This document shows positions 36,511-45,305 of a DNA stretch of 64,000 nt, piece after piece. The stretch is taken from the NCBI RefSeq assembly GCF_900240945.1, contig NZ_OESG01000014.1, forward strand, positions 2,028,015 to 2,092,014. Direction: 5' to 3'. The stretch is from Mycobacterium sp. 3519A. Lineage in GTDB: Bacteria > Actinomycetota > Actinomycetes > Mycobacteriales > Mycobacteriaceae. Under the pieces are notes generated by a model. It ran no database searches. It had not been told where the DNA came from and worked only from the letters and a program-made list of their open reading frames with translations. Each line of letters opens with the position of its first letter. Position 1 is the first letter of the stretch. The position numbers and the translations under genes were made by a program.

Positions 36511-38888
36511 CCACCATCGTCGCAGCAGGCCTCAGCGACGCCGAGGTGGCCCAGCGGATCGCCGAGGGCAAGACCAACGACGTGCCGACCCGCGCCGCAC
36601 GCAGTGTGTCGGACATCGTGCGGGCCAACGTCTTCACCCGCATCAACGCGATCCTCGGTGTGCTGCTGGTCATCGTGCTGGCCACCGGGTCGGTGATCAA
36701 CGGGTTGTTCGGACTACTGATCATCGCCAACAGCGCCATCGGCATCGTCCAGGAGTTACGGGCCAAGCAGACGCTCGACAAACTCGCCATCGTCGGTCAG
36801 GCGAAGCCGTTGGTGCGCAGGCAATCCGGTACCGTCGCGCGGTTGCCCGGCGAGGTGGTCCTCGACGACGTCATCGAGATCGGTCCCGGCGATCAGATCG
36901 TCGTCGACGGCGAGATCCTGGAGGAGACCAACCTCGAGATCGACGAATCGCTGCTGACCGGTGAGGCCGACCCGATCGCGAAAGACGCAGGCGACCCCGT
37001 GATGTCGGGCAGCTTCGTCGTCGCGGGCACAGGCGCGTACCGGGCCACCAAGGTGGGTCGTGAGGCGTACGCGGCGAAACTGGCCGAGGAGGCCAGCAAG
37101 TTCACGCTGGTGAACTCCGAATTACGCAGCGGCATCAACAAAATCCTGCAGTTCATCACCTACCTGCTCTGGCCTGCAGGCCTGCTGACCATCTACACGC
37201 AACTGTTCACCACCGATGTGGGTTGGCGGCGGGCGGTGCTCGCGATGGTTGGCGCGCTGGTCCCGATGGTGCCCGAGGGCCTGGTGCTGATGACGTCCAT
37301 CGCGTTCGCCGTCGGCGTGGTCCGGCTGGGACGTCGGCAGTGCCTTGTCAACGAATTGCCCGCCATCGAGGGGCTGGCCCGCGTCGACGTGGTGTGCGCG
37401 GACAAGACCGGGACACTGACCGAGAACGGTATGCGGGTAGCGGATCTCAAGCCGTTGAGCGAGGCTGGAGTGGGTGATGTGCTGGCGCAGCTGGCCGCCG
37501 ACGATCCCCGCCCCAACGCCAGCATGGCGGCCATCGGCGAGGCCTACAAGATGCCGCCGGGCTGGAGCGCGACGGCGACAGCGCCGTTCAAGTCGGCGAC
37601 CAAATGGAGCGGCGCATCCTACGGCGAACACGGCAACTGGGTGATCGGGGCGCCCGACGTCCTGCTCGCGCCGGGGTCGCCGGTGGCCGAGCAGGCCGAG
37701 CAGATCGGGTCGTTGGGCTTGCGGGTGCTGCTGCTCGGCTCGAGCGACCTGCCCGTCGACCATCCCGACGCGCCTGGCGTCGTCACGCCGGTGGCCCTGG
37801 TGGTACTCGAGCAGCGGGTCCGCCCGGACGCCCGTGACACGCTCGAATACTTTGCCTCGCAGAAGGTTTCCGTCAAGGTCATCTCCGGCGACAACGCGGT
37901 CTCGGTCGGCGCGGTGGCGGGATCCCTCGGCCTGGAGGGCGAGACGATGGACGCCCGCGAACTTCCCGACGAGAACGACAGGCTTGCCGACACTCTCGAG
38001 GAGTGCACGACGTTCGGTCGGGTGCGGCCGGACCAGAAGCGCGCGATGGTGCACGCGCTGCAGTCCCGCGGGCACACCGTCGCGATGACCGGCGACGGCG
38101 TCAACGACGTGCTCGCGCTCAAGGACGCCGACATCGGTGTGGCGATGGGGTCGGGCAGTTCGGCCTCGCGTGCGGTGGCCCAGATCGTGTTGCTGGACAA
38201 CAAGTTCGCGACGCTGCCGCATGTGGTTGCCGAGGGCAGGCGGGTGATCGGCAACATCGAACGGGTCTCGAATCTGTTCCTGACCAAGACGGTGTACTCG
38301 GTGCTGCTCGCCATCTGCGTGGGGCTGGCGGGCCTGGCGTCCAAGGTCATCGGGTCCGATCCGCTGCTGTTTCCGTTCCAGCCGATTCACGTGACGATCG
38401 CGGCGTGGTTCACCATCGGCATCCCGGCGTTCATCCTGTCGTTGGCCCCGAACAACGAGCGGGCCCACCCCGGCTTCGTGCGCCGGGTGATGACGGCGGC
38501 GCTGCCGTCGGGCCTGGTGGTCGGCATCGCGACGTTCACGTCGTATCTGGCCGCGTATCAGGGCCGCGAGGCGTCGGCGGTCGAGCAGACGCAGGCCTCG
38601 ACGGCCGCGTTGATCACGCTGCTGATCGCCGCGGTGTGGGTGTTGGCGGTGATCGCACGCCCGTATGAGTGGTGGCGCGTGCTGCTGGTCGGGGTGTCCG
38701 GCCTGGCCTACGTGGTGATCTTCTCGCTTCCGCTGGCGCAGAAGACATTCATGCTCGACCCGTCCAACGTCAAGATCACCTCGATTGCGGTGGGCATCGG
38801 CCTGGTCGCAGCGGTGGGGATCGAGGTGATCTGGTGGGTGCAGGGGCGGGTTCTAGGTGAGCGCCGCACGTTGTGGAAGCAGCGGTAG
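36507..38888 (+). CDS. ctpE: P-type cation ATPase CtpE
   Basis: 793 residues from GTG 36507. Motifs: actuator TGEA (LLTGEADP), TM4 VPEGLVL, phosphorylation site DKTGT at Asp299, KGAP-region counterpart GAPDVL, and hinge [17 protein letters not shown]. About ten membrane helices, including a C-terminal set. P2/P9-like architecture; M. smegmatis CtpE has been reported to take up calcium. Gene order (Rv0907-ctpE-Rv0909-Rv0910) supports orthology to Rv0908. An earlier in-frame start would lie within the beta-lactamase gene, whereas the GTGA overlap at 36507 is typical of coupled genes. Confidence 0.94.
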   Translation: MTTIVAAGLSDAEVAQRIAEGKTNDVPTRAARSVSDIVRANVFTRINAILGVLLVIVLATGSVINGLFGLLIIANSAIGIVQELRAKQTLDKLAIVGQAKPLVRRQSGTVARLPGEVVLDDVIEIGPGDQIVVDGEILEETNLEIDESLLTGEADPIAKDAGDPVMSGSFVVAGTGAYRATKVGREAYAAKLAEEASKFTLVNSELRSGINKILQFITYLLWPAGLLTIYTQLFTTDVGWRRAVLAMVGALVPMVPEGLVLMTSIAFAVGVVRLGRRQCLVNELPAIEGLARVDVVCADKTGTLTENGMRVADLKPLSEAGVGDVLAQLAADDPRPNASMAAIGEAYKMPPGWSATATAPFKSATKWSGASYGEHGNWVIGAPDVLLAPGSPVAEQAEQIGSLGLRVLLLGSSDLPVDHPDAPGVVTPVALVVLEQRVRPDARDTLEYFASQKVSVKVISGDNAVSVGAVAGSLGLEGETMDARELPDENDRLADTLEECTTFGRVRPDQKRAMVHALQSRGHTVAMTGDGVNDVLALKDADIGVAMGSGSSASRAVAQIVLLDNKFATLPHVVAEGRRVIGNIERVSNLFLTKTVYSVLLAICVGLAGLASKVIGSDPLLFPFQPIHVTIAAWFTIGIPAFILSLAPNNERAHPGFVRRVMTAALPSGLVVGIATFTSYLAAYQGREASAVEQTQASTAALITLLIAAVWVLAVIARPYEWWRVLLVGVSGLAYVVIFSLPLAQKTFMLDPSNVKITSIAVGIGLVAAVGIEVIWWVQGRVLGERRTLWKQR

Positions 38889-38897
38889 GGTGGGCAC

Positions 38898-39080
38898 ATG
38901 GGATTTCTGGACAAGCTGAAAGACCTGGCCTCGAAGAACAAGGGTGCAGTGGACACCGCCATCGACAAGGCCGGAGACATCGTCGACCAGAAGACGCAGG
39001 GCAAGTACGCGAGTCAGGTCGACAAGGCGCAGGAAGCGGCCAAGAAGGCCGTCGACAAGACCCCTCCTCAACAGAACTGA
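38898..39080 (+). CDS. Rv0909-like small antitoxin-type protein
   Basis: 60 residues, highly charged and helical, starting MGFLDKLKDLASKNKGAVDT and rich in Lys/Asp/Ala/Gln. Matches in size, composition and position M. tuberculosis Rv0909, annotated as the antitoxin of the Rv0909-Rv0910 pair. It precedes the SRPBCC gene by 3 bases. No DNA-binding motif is visible, so it may sequester its partner directly or have an unrelated role. Confidence 0.82.
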   Translation: MGFLDKLKDLASKNKGAVDTAIDKAGDIVDQKTQGKYASQVDKAQEAAKKAVDKTPPQQN

Positions 39081-39083
39081 GTT

Positions 39084-39521
39084 ATGGCCAAACTTTCCGT
39101 CTCCGTCGACGTCCCGCTACCGCCGGAGAAGGCATGGCAGTGCGCGTCTGACCTGTCCCGGTACAAGGACTGGCTGTCGATCCACCGGGTGTGGCGCTCC
39201 AAGCTGCCCGAGACGCTGGAGAAGGGCACCACCCTGGATTCCATCGTCGAGGTCAAGGGCATGCCGAACCGGATCCAATGGACCATCGTGCACTACCGGC
39301 CGCCGGAGGCCATGACGCTGAACGGCGACGGCAAGGGTGGCGTGAAGGTCAAGCTGATCGGCAAGGTGAAACCGGCGGGCGAGGGTTCGACGGTCACCTT
39401 CGACGTCCACCTCGGCGGTCCGGCGTTGTTCGGCCCCATCGGCATGGTGGTGGCGGGCGCGCTGAAAAGCGATATCCGCGAATCGCTGAACAGGTTCAAG
39501 TCGGTCTTCGCGCCGGCTTAG
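39084..39521 (+). CDS. SRPBCC-fold protein, Rv0910-like
   Basis: 145 residues with the START/polyketide-cyclase-like pattern: N-terminal VSVDVPLPPEKAWQCASDLS, a beta-rich middle, and a long C-terminal helix SDIRESLNRFKSVF. M. tuberculosis Rv0910 is annotated as the toxin of a TA pair, but the fold is that of a ligand-binding or coenzyme Q-type protein. ATG 39084 follows the small gene by 3 bases. Converges with trpC with 4 bases of overlap. Confidence 0.85.
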   Translation: MAKLSVSVDVPLPPEKAWQCASDLSRYKDWLSIHRVWRSKLPETLEKGTTLDSIVEVKGMPNRIQWTIVHYRPPEAMTLNGDGKGGVKVKLIGKVKPAGEGSTVTFDVHLGGPALFGPIGMVVAGALKSDIRESLNRFKSVFAPA

Positions 39522-40318
39522 TTTTTCGGCGAGCCGGCCACAGGCGTCTGGCTGAACTCGCGGACAGCCGTCCGAGGGTCTCTTGACCGGACCAGCGCCT
39601 CGCCGACCAGCACCACATCGGCGCCCCAGCTCCGATACTCCGCCACGTCCTGCGGGCCGGCGACCCCCGACTCTGCCACGCGCACAACGCCTTCCGGGAG
39701 AAGCGGCGCGAGTTCGGCGAAGACGGAGCGATTCACCTCCAGGGTGGTCAAATCCCGGGCATTGATGCCGAGGAGTTTCGCGCCGGAATCGACTGCCCGA
39801 CCGACTTCCTGGGCCGTGTGCGACTCGACGAGAGCGGTGAGCCCCAACTCGGCACACAGCCCCAACAGGTCGGCCAATTGCGTATCGCTTAGCGACACGA
39901 CCATCAACAGTGCGAGATCCGCGCCGTGGGCGCGTGCTTCCCACAGTTGATACGGGTCGACGATGAAATCCTTGCGCAGGATCGGGATGTCGACGCGCGA
40001 GCGCACCTCGTCCATGTCGGCCAACGACCCACCGAAGCGACGGCGCTCGGTGAGCACGCTGATGGCTGCCGCGCCACCCGCCGCGTACTGGGTCGCCAGC
40101 AATCCAGGATCGGGGATGTCGGAAAGCGCGCCCTTGCTCGGACTCTTGCGCTTCACCTCGGCGATGATCGATACCCCCGGTGAGCGAAAGGCAGGCATCG
40201 GATCGAGCGCGGGGCCTTTGTCGGCAACACGTGATCGCAATTCCGCCTGCGAGACTTGGCGTTTGCGGTCCTCGAGGTCTTCGCGAACCCCTTCGAGGAT
40301 TCCGTCCAAAACACTCAC
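39518..40318 (-). CDS. trpC: Indole-3-glycerol phosphate synthase (stand-alone copy)
   Basis: 266 residues, TIM barrel. Contains the family motifs IAEVKRKSPSKG (catalytic Glu and Lys), LRKDFIVDPYQ (catalytic Lys), LLGINARDLTT and VAESGV, so it looks catalytically complete. Converts CDP (carboxyphenylamino-deoxyribulose phosphate) to indole-glycerol phosphate. GTG at 40318 has GAGGAGATACGACT upstream. It is not in a trp operon here; mycobacteria normally carry trpC with trpEBA, so this is probably a second copy. It is divergent from an O-methyltransferase; the 200-base gap has no attenuator I can discern. Confidence 0.9.
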   Translation of the reverse strand: MSVLDGILEGVREDLEDRKRQVSQAELRSRVADKGPALDPMPAFRSPGVSIIAEVKRKSPSKGALSDIPDPGLLATQYAAGGAAAISVLTERRRFGGSLADMDEVRSRVDIPILRKDFIVDPYQLWEARAHGADLALLMVVSLSDTQLADLLGLCAELGLTALVESHTAQEVGRAVDSGAKLLGINARDLTTLEVNRSVFAELAPLLPEGVVRVAESGVAGPQDVAEYRSWGADVVLVGEALVRSRDPRTAVREFSQTPVAGSPKN

Positions 40319-40518
40319 AGTCGTATCTCCTCGCTGGATCGCAAACACGCCACGCCGGGTCTCACCTTGTTACTAACGAACGCGACAGCCTGTTTCATCC
40401 CTTGCGAATATGGCTGGCATCTTGTCTATGCTGGCCGTCGGTTGCACTCAAAAGCTTTCCGCGCGTGCACAACCGGAGCATCGAGGCCCGGCCGCAAACA
40501 ACGATCATTGGAGAATTG

Positions 40519-41544
40519 ATGACGAGATCCGTGCCCGCAGGAGCCCAGGACTATTCGCGCATGACGACCATGGTGACCGGATTCTGGGTGACTCAGATCG
40601 TCCGTGCGGCGGCCATCTTCAATCTGGCAGATCATCTCGCGGCGGGTATCGACACCCCGGAAGCGATCGCGGCCGCGGAATCCATCAACGTGGACGCCAC
40701 CCGGCGTTTGCTCCGCACGTGCGCCTCGTTGGGGATGGTGACGTCCGCCGATGGGGTGCACTTCACCGGAACGTCGTTGCTGAGCACACTGCGCAAGGAC
40801 GATCCAAACTCGATGCGGGGCATGGCACTTGCGCAGGCCGCACCCGGGCATTGGTTGAGCTGGGGACGCTTCCCGGACGCTGTGCGCAGTGGTGAAAGGC
40901 AGATCAGGGCCGCACACGGCGAGGCCGACACGATCTTTGATTACTTCGCCGCGCACCCCGACGAGTCCAGTCTTTTCACCGAAGCCATGTCGAACCTCAC
41001 CGCCACCGTGGCGAACGAGATCGCGGCAATGGTCGATACCCGCGGTGTGGACTTCGCGCTGGACGTTGGAGGAGCCAACGGCGAAGTCGTCCGTGCGATG
41101 ATGCGTGCGAACCCCGACCTACGCGGCGGCGTCTTCGACCTGCCGCACGTCGTGCCGGAGGCCGAGGCGGCTGCTCGCAAGGACGGCCTGAACGACCGCT
41201 TCGTCGCGGTGGCCGGCGACTTCTTCGCATCTGTATCGCCGGCCGACTTGTACCTGCTCAAGTACATCCTGCACGACTGGGACGACGATGAGTGCGTACG
41301 GATCCTGAACAACTGCCGCGCTGCCCTCCAAAAGGGCGGGCGCATCGTCGTTATCGACTACCTCGTTGGGGAACTGGGTACACCGGGGCTGCCACCACTG
41401 ATGGATATGAACATGCTCGCCATCACCGGCGGCAGAGAACGCAGCATCGACGAGTTCGACGACCTCTTCGACGCCGCCGGACTACGTCGCAAATCCGTCG
41501 GCCAAGCTGGGCAGTTCGCGGTCATCGAGACGGTGGCCATCTGA
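40519..41544 (+). CDS. O-methyltransferase family 2 (caffeate-type) with dimerisation domain
   Basis: 341 residues. N-terminal winged-helix dimerisation domain (about 15-100: VTGFWVTQIVRAAAIFNLADHLA) and a SAM domain with LDVGGANGEV (about 178-187) and catalytic His in LHDWDDDEC (near 252). Typical of antibiotic or phenazine/hydroxyneurosporene O-methyltransferases. ATG 40519 with GGAG five bases earlier. The gene is divergent from trpC, so the pair may belong to an indole or anthranilate-derived small-molecule route; no other biosynthetic gene is adjacent. It converges on the NorQ/D operon with 3 bases between stops. Confidence 0.9.
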   Translation: MTRSVPAGAQDYSRMTTMVTGFWVTQIVRAAAIFNLADHLAAGIDTPEAIAAAESINVDATRRLLRTCASLGMVTSADGVHFTGTSLLSTLRKDDPNSMRGMALAQAAPGHWLSWGRFPDAVRSGERQIRAAHGEADTIFDYFAAHPDESSLFTEAMSNLTATVANEIAAMVDTRGVDFALDVGGANGEVVRAMMRANPDLRGGVFDLPHVVPEAEAAARKDGLNDRFVAVAGDFFASVSPADLYLLKYILHDWDDDECVRILNNCRAALQKGGRIVVIDYLVGELGTPGLPPLMDMNMLAITGGRERSIDEFDDLFDAAGLRRKSVGQAGQFAVIETVAI

Positions 41545-41547
41545 AAG

Positions 41548-41949
41548 TCACGGGGCGCCACCCTGTCTCGCGATGCGCTCGTCGTGGATGCGGACGAGCT
41601 CGCGGAAGCCGATCCGGTGGTACTTCGGCACCGGTTGGATGCCCCAATCGTCACGGGCGGTGTCCTTGCCTTCGGCGCCCTCAGGTGGGCCGAGCGGCGG
41701 GTAGGGCACCTTGCACTCCAACGTGTCGTCGGAATAGCGGACCTTCAGCAGTTCGCTGCAGATCTCGGTCAGGCTCAACGTCGGATAGCCGTAGTACACC
41801 GCCATGAACGGCAGCGTGAACGCACCCTCGATCACGAGCGCCACCAGGCAGACCAGCACCGCGCGTTTGATCCACTTGTGCATGTTCGCGTAGTACGGCG
41901 TGGTGCCGGGCGGCAGGTCCGCAGTCTTCTCTTCGGCTGCTGTCGTCAT
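41548..41949 (-). CDS. Membrane-anchored 133-residue protein of the NorQ/D operon
   Basis: One membrane helix (about 27-50, [20 protein letters not shown]) and a following soluble region with two Cys (EICSE and LECKVPYP) that could form a disulfide outside the membrane, then a charged C-terminus. ATG 41949 has AAGGAG eight bases upstream. It is the last gene of the minus-strand operon, 13 bases after the second 231-residue membrane protein. I recognise no family. It probably assembles with the other membrane proteins of the operon. Confidence 0.8.
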   Translation of the reverse strand: MTTAAEEKTADLPPGTTPYYANMHKWIKRAVLVCLVALVIEGAFTLPFMAVYYGYPTLSLTEICSELLKVRYSDDTLECKVPYPPLGPPEGAEGKDTARDDWGIQPVPKYHRIGFRELVRIHDERIARQGGAP

Positions 41950-41962
41950 GATCGGAACTCCT

Positions 41963-42658
41963 TCAGTCGGAGAAGATTTCGCGGTTGACCGTGTGCAGAT
42001 AGGGGATGGCGAGGAACGGCGTGATGTAGAAGATGTCGTAGAGCCACCAGCCGATGACCGGGAACACCACACCGGCGTATCGCACGTCGGCATACATGGT
42101 CATGTTGAACACGTACAGACACCAGATCAGCACGCCCATCCAGCAGGTGATGATCATCCATTGGTGACCCCAGCGCTTCATCTGCAGGAACCCGATCGCG
42201 GCGGCGCACCGCATCGCGAAGACGGTCAGGATCATCCCGAACACCATGGACTTCTCGCCCGGCCCGGCGGCGCCGCCGACCCACAGTTCGTTGTAATGCC
42301 AGAAATAGCCGGCATCGAACATGGCGCCCCAGCCGACCATCAGCACCCGGTTGATCAGCGTGTGGTTGGCCACCAGATCCAGCGCCCAACCCAAACTGTT
42401 GAGCATTCCGTCGATCAGCACCAGATATCCGATCAGTGTGACGATCATCGGCCGCATCGACAGACCGGCGCGGGCGGCCTGCCGCTGCAGCCAAACCCCG
42501 CGCAGGAAGATCGGCAACCCGAAGATCCCCGGCGCCCACATCCCCATCAGGGCGGCGCCGACGATCATCGACTTGTCCGCTCGGCGTTGCGCCAGCCGCG
42601 ATTGCTCGTCGTGCTGCTCGAGGCTGACCGCACCGCCGGTCCGCACGTCCAGGCTCAC
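41963..42658 (-). CDS. 231-residue polytopic membrane protein, copy B
   Basis: About five to six membrane helices. Very close to the protein at 45302-45997, especially over the last 150 residues. Conserved polar residues inside hydrophobic stretches include [35 protein letters not shown] and IPYLH, giving several His/Asp/Glu that could bind metal; that is inference. GTG 42658 overlaps the stop of the 42-residue gene (GTGA). I do not recognise the family; it is not an evident NorB, COX III or PmoA/C protein. Likely a client of the NorQ/NorD pair encoded just upstream. Confidence 0.85.
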   Translation of the reverse strand: MSLDVRTGGAVSLEQHDEQSRLAQRRADKSMIVGAALMGMWAPGIFGLPIFLRGVWLQRQAARAGLSMRPMIVTLIGYLVLIDGMLNSLGWALDLVANHTLINRVLMVGWGAMFDAGYFWHYNELWVGGAAGPGEKSMVFGMILTVFAMRCAAAIGFLQMKRWGHQWMIITCWMGVLIWCLYVFNMTMYADVRYAGVVFPVIGWWLYDIFYITPFLAIPYLHTVNREIFSD

Positions 42659-42783
42659 AGATCCCACCACCCTCGCGCGAAGGACATGTAGAGCTGGATT
42701 CCGAACATCGTCAACAGGTAGCCGTAGATCACGATCTGCAGGACGATGAGCGCTCTCTTGCGCTTGCGCTCCTTTTGATCCAT
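42655..42783 (-). CDS. 42-residue single-helix membrane protein
   Basis: Basic N-terminus (MDQKERKRKR) then one membrane helix IVLQIVIYGYLLTMFGIQLY, ending [11 protein letters not shown] 42783 is 14 bases after the ATPase stop; the stop overlaps the GTG of the following 231-residue protein gene. Its composition is that of a small accessory subunit of a membrane complex. Support: tight spacing, GTGA overlap, and an analogous 34-residue gene before the VWA gene. Confidence 0.75.
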   Translation of the reverse strand: MDQKERKRKRALIVLQIVIYGYLLTMFGIQLYMSFARGWWDL

Positions 42784-42797
42784 CTCGAGAACCCCTT

Positions 42798-43616
42798 CTA
42801 ACCCTCAGCGGTCGCCAGGCTGGCCACCGCCACTTCGCGTAAGCCGTCGGTGATGGCTCCGTCGGTCGACAGCGGCGCCAGGATGCACGCCTCGGCGGCC
42901 TCCAATTCAGTTGCGCCGGCGGCGATCAGCTGCGCGGCGGTGACCAACACCCTGGTCGACGGCGGTTCGAAGTGGAACGCCTCGTCGGCCGTGCGGATGG
43001 CGGTGGCACAGCCGACGAGGCGCCTGGCCGTCGCGGGATCGACACCGGCCTCGGCGACGATGACCTCTGCTTCGCGGTCTGCGGGAAGGTATCGCATCGG
43101 CAGCGTGACGAACCGCTGCCGGAATGACGGCTTCAGCTCCTTCAGTGAGCTTCGGTATGCGGGGTTGTACGAGCAGACGAGCATGAATTCGTCCGGCGCC
43201 TTGACGACTTCGCCTGCGCGGTCGAGATACAGTGCGCGCCGGTGGTCGGTCAGGGAATGCAGGATGGCCAGCGAGTCGTGGCGTGCTTCGACGACTTCGT
43301 CGAGGTAGCAGATGGCGCCGGCCTTGACGGCTCGGGTGAGCGGGCCGTCGGTCCACACGACGTCGCCGCCGGTCACCATGAACCGGCCGACCAAGTCCGA
43401 ACTCGTCAGATCGTCGTGACAGCTGATCGTGACGACGGACCTGCGCAGCAGCACACCCATGTGCTCGACAAGCCGCGTCTTACCGCATCCGGTGGGCCCG
43501 GTGAGCATCACCGGCAGTCGCTGCCGGTACGCCTGCTCGAACAACTGGACTTCGTCACCGTTCGAGAAATACGTCTCGGTCATGCGCGATCCGCTCCGCT
43601 TCTCGCTGGGCGTCAT
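42798..43616 (-). CDS. MoxR-type AAA+ ATPase of the NorQ/CbbQ family
   Basis: 272 residues. Walker A GPTGCGKT at 40-47, Walker B ICYLDE with Asp106-Glu107, sensor region SYNPAY and arginine-finger segment PSFRQRF. Family members (NorQ, CbbQ, GvpN) form hexamers which, with a VWA partner, activate metalloenzymes: CbbQO remodels Rubisco and NorQD inserts iron into nitric oxide reductase. ATG 43616 overlaps the VWA gene stop (ATGA); ATG 43583 is a later option. Neither Rubisco nor a nor gene is nearby, so the client is likely a product of this operon. Confidence 0.92.
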   Translation of the reverse strand: MTPSEKRSGSRMTETYFSNGDEVQLFEQAYRQRLPVMLTGPTGCGKTRLVEHMGVLLRRSVVTISCHDDLTSSDLVGRFMVTGGDVVWTDGPLTRAVKAGAICYLDEVVEARHDSLAILHSLTDHRRALYLDRAGEVVKAPDEFMLVCSYNPAYRSSLKELKPSFRQRFVTLPMRYLPADREAEVIVAEAGVDPATARRLVGCATAIRTADEAFHFEPPSTRVLVTAAQLIAAGATELEAAEACILAPLSTDGAITDGLREVAVASLATAEG

Positions 43617-45145
43617 GCGGCCACCAACTCCCTGTGCACGTGGGCGAGCACCCGCGGCAGATCTTCGACCCGCCGAATGCGTTGCGAGCGGCGGGGCCCG
43701 AACACATCGGGCAGCGGGTCGACCCGCGTCGGCCCGACCCCGACGTAGTAGATCGAGACGCCCGCGTCGTTGGCTTCTTCGACTGCGTGCGCGGCGTCGG
43801 CCCAGGCGTAACGACCCTCATAGCCTTCGTCGGAGATCAGGCCGTCGCCGATCACGATGAGCAGTCGCCGTTCGGACGGCTGCGCGAGAAGTCGGCTGGT
43901 CAGGTGACGCAACGGCGCGCCGAGCCGGGTGTAGCCGCCTGTCACGAGGCCAAGCCGGCTCGGCGGCACGAAGCGGCGATCGTGAAAGTCCTTGAGGCAG
44001 TTGACCTCGACACGATGCCGCGTGTTGCCGGTGAACGCGAAGATGCCGTGCCGCTCGCGCGCATGCGTCATCGCCCGCGACAGCGCGTCGGCACACGCCA
44101 GCTCCAATTTGAACATCCGTCCGCCGTGCACCCCCAGCGACGAGCTGCCGTCGAGCAGCAGCGCCGTGGTGACGTCGCGGCTGGCGGGCAGCAGTTCGCG
44201 GAAGATCCGCGGTTCGAAGGCCTCGCCCGTCGTTAGGTCGATGTAATGGCTGACGTACTGCTCGACGTCGAGATCGGACCCGTCCTCCTGGCGGTTCTTC
44301 ATGGCCCGATGTGTGTGCTCCTCGAACCACTTTCGGAGGTCGGCGGACACCATGCCCGGCTCGCGGGTGTGGCTGGTGTGCTGGCGCTCGAGAACCGCGA
44401 CGTGGTTCGGCATGAAGCTGTTGGTCCACGCATTCCATTCCGGATACGGGATTCCCGGCCGGTGCTGCGGGGTGATGTCGAGATCGTTGTCGTGTGGCCG
44501 GCTCGGCGGCGGCAGATTGGAGTTGCGCACACCGCCGTCACCGCCGACAGGCACCGAATATGGCCGAGGAAGACGCTTCTGCGTTGTGGTCCAAGGCATT
44601 CTGCCGAAGGTGCGACGCAGCCTGTCCGAGAAACCCTGCGGCGTGGTGAAGGCCGAGGGCAACCTGCCGATCAGCGGGTCAATGTTCAGGGGCTGCCCCG
44701 AGCGGGCCAACGAAAGCGCCCTGTTCAACATCTCCGCGGCATCCAGGTCGCCGGGCAGCGCCTCCAGATCGGGCAGCACCCGCCGCGTTTCGTCGACCAG
44801 TCCCGGCCAGTTGTCGGTGATCCACCCGAGGGCGACGGCCGCCTCGACCAGGTGAAGCGCTCGCAGTTCGCGGGTGGACAGTTCGTTCAACCGATAACCG
44901 CCGAGCAGGTCCTTGGACGGCGAACATTGCAGCGCCACACCGCAAGTCAATGTCCTGCGGGTCCAGTCGCCGCCGATCGGCGGGTACGGCACGTGGACGT
45001 AGTCCAGGCCGGAGGTCAGGCTGAAGGCGCGGTGTTCGCCGGTGACCAGTCGGACGCCGTGACGGCGTTGGCTACTCAATGCAACGGCCGTGACAGCGCA
45101 ACTGCGTTCGGTCGCCATCGCGTGCCCATCGGACAAGTCGGTCAT
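43613..45145 (-). CDS. VWA-domain protein of the NorD/CbbO family
   Basis: 510 residues. Long N-terminal region (1-320) specific to this family and a C-terminal VWA domain with intact MIDAS: Asp332-x-Ser334-x-Ser336 (DGSSS), the Thr of GYTRLG near 438, and the later Asp in VIGDGLISDEG. Partner of the AAA+ ATPase just downstream, binding the client through the VWA metal site. ATG 45145 lies 7 bases after the 34-residue gene. The early part contains a Cys (LTCGVALQC) pair of unknown significance. Confidence 0.9.
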   Translation of the reverse strand: MTDLSDGHAMATERSCAVTAVALSSQRRHGVRLVTGEHRAFSLTSGLDYVHVPYPPIGGDWTRRTLTCGVALQCSPSKDLLGGYRLNELSTRELRALHLVEAAVALGWITDNWPGLVDETRRVLPDLEALPGDLDAAEMLNRALSLARSGQPLNIDPLIGRLPSAFTTPQGFSDRLRRTFGRMPWTTTQKRLPRPYSVPVGGDGGVRNSNLPPPSRPHDNDLDITPQHRPGIPYPEWNAWTNSFMPNHVAVLERQHTSHTREPGMVSADLRKWFEEHTHRAMKNRQEDGSDLDVEQYVSHYIDLTTGEAFEPRIFRELLPASRDVTTALLLDGSSSLGVHGGRMFKLELACADALSRAMTHARERHGIFAFTGNTRHRVEVNCLKDFHDRRFVPPSRLGLVTGGYTRLGAPLRHLTSRLLAQPSERRLLIVIGDGLISDEGYEGRYAWADAAHAVEEANDAGVSIYYVGVGPTRVDPLPDVFGPRRSQRIRRVEDLPRVLAHVHRELVAA

Positions 45146-45152
45146 CGACGCG

Positions 45153-45257
45153 TCAGAAGGTGCCGATATTGGAGAACATCCAGTACCAGAACCAGATGAT
45201 CAGTCCGGTACCGCCCCACGCCGCGACGTAGCGCAGTATCTCCCAAACCCAGTCCAT
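45153..45257 (-). CDS. 34-residue single-helix membrane protein
   Basis: MDWVWEILRYVAAWGGTGLI continues into IWFWYWMFSNIGTF, a Trp-rich single membrane helix. ATG 45257 is about 7 bases from a good -10 (TACAAA, 45264-45269), so its transcript is probably leaderless. It lies between the first 231-residue membrane protein and the VWA gene. Very small; support comes from position, promoter, TetR operator upstream and a similar small gene elsewhere in the operon. Confidence 0.68.
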   Translation of the reverse strand: MDWVWEILRYVAAWGGTGLIIWFWYWMFSNIGTF

Positions 45258-45263
45258 CAGCCT

Positions 45264-45305
45264 TTTGTAACCCACACACTGACTTAAGTCAATGAGTGCA
45301 GTCAA
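45264..45305 (-). promoter_or_regulatory. Internal promoter with overlapping TetR-type operator
   Basis: On the minus strand, -35 TTGACT (45292-45287), 17-base spacer, -10 TACAAA (45269-45264). The palindrome TGACTTAAGTCA (45280-45291) covers the -35. A degenerate second copy, TGAGTGCAGTCA (45293-45304), abuts it and overlaps the preceding gene's stop. Same pattern as at 46041-46054 and 46701-46714. Confidence 0.65.

Noticed and set aside
38898-39521. Firm toxin-antitoxin assignment
   Set aside because: The pair matches Rv0909/Rv0910 by position, but the larger protein has an SRPBCC ligand-binding fold and no toxin motif is visible, so only the counterpart naming was kept.
40319-40518. Trp attenuator or riboswitch upstream of trpC
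   Set aside because: I found no Trp-codon-rich leader peptide or convincing pair of alternative hairpins in the 200-base gap.
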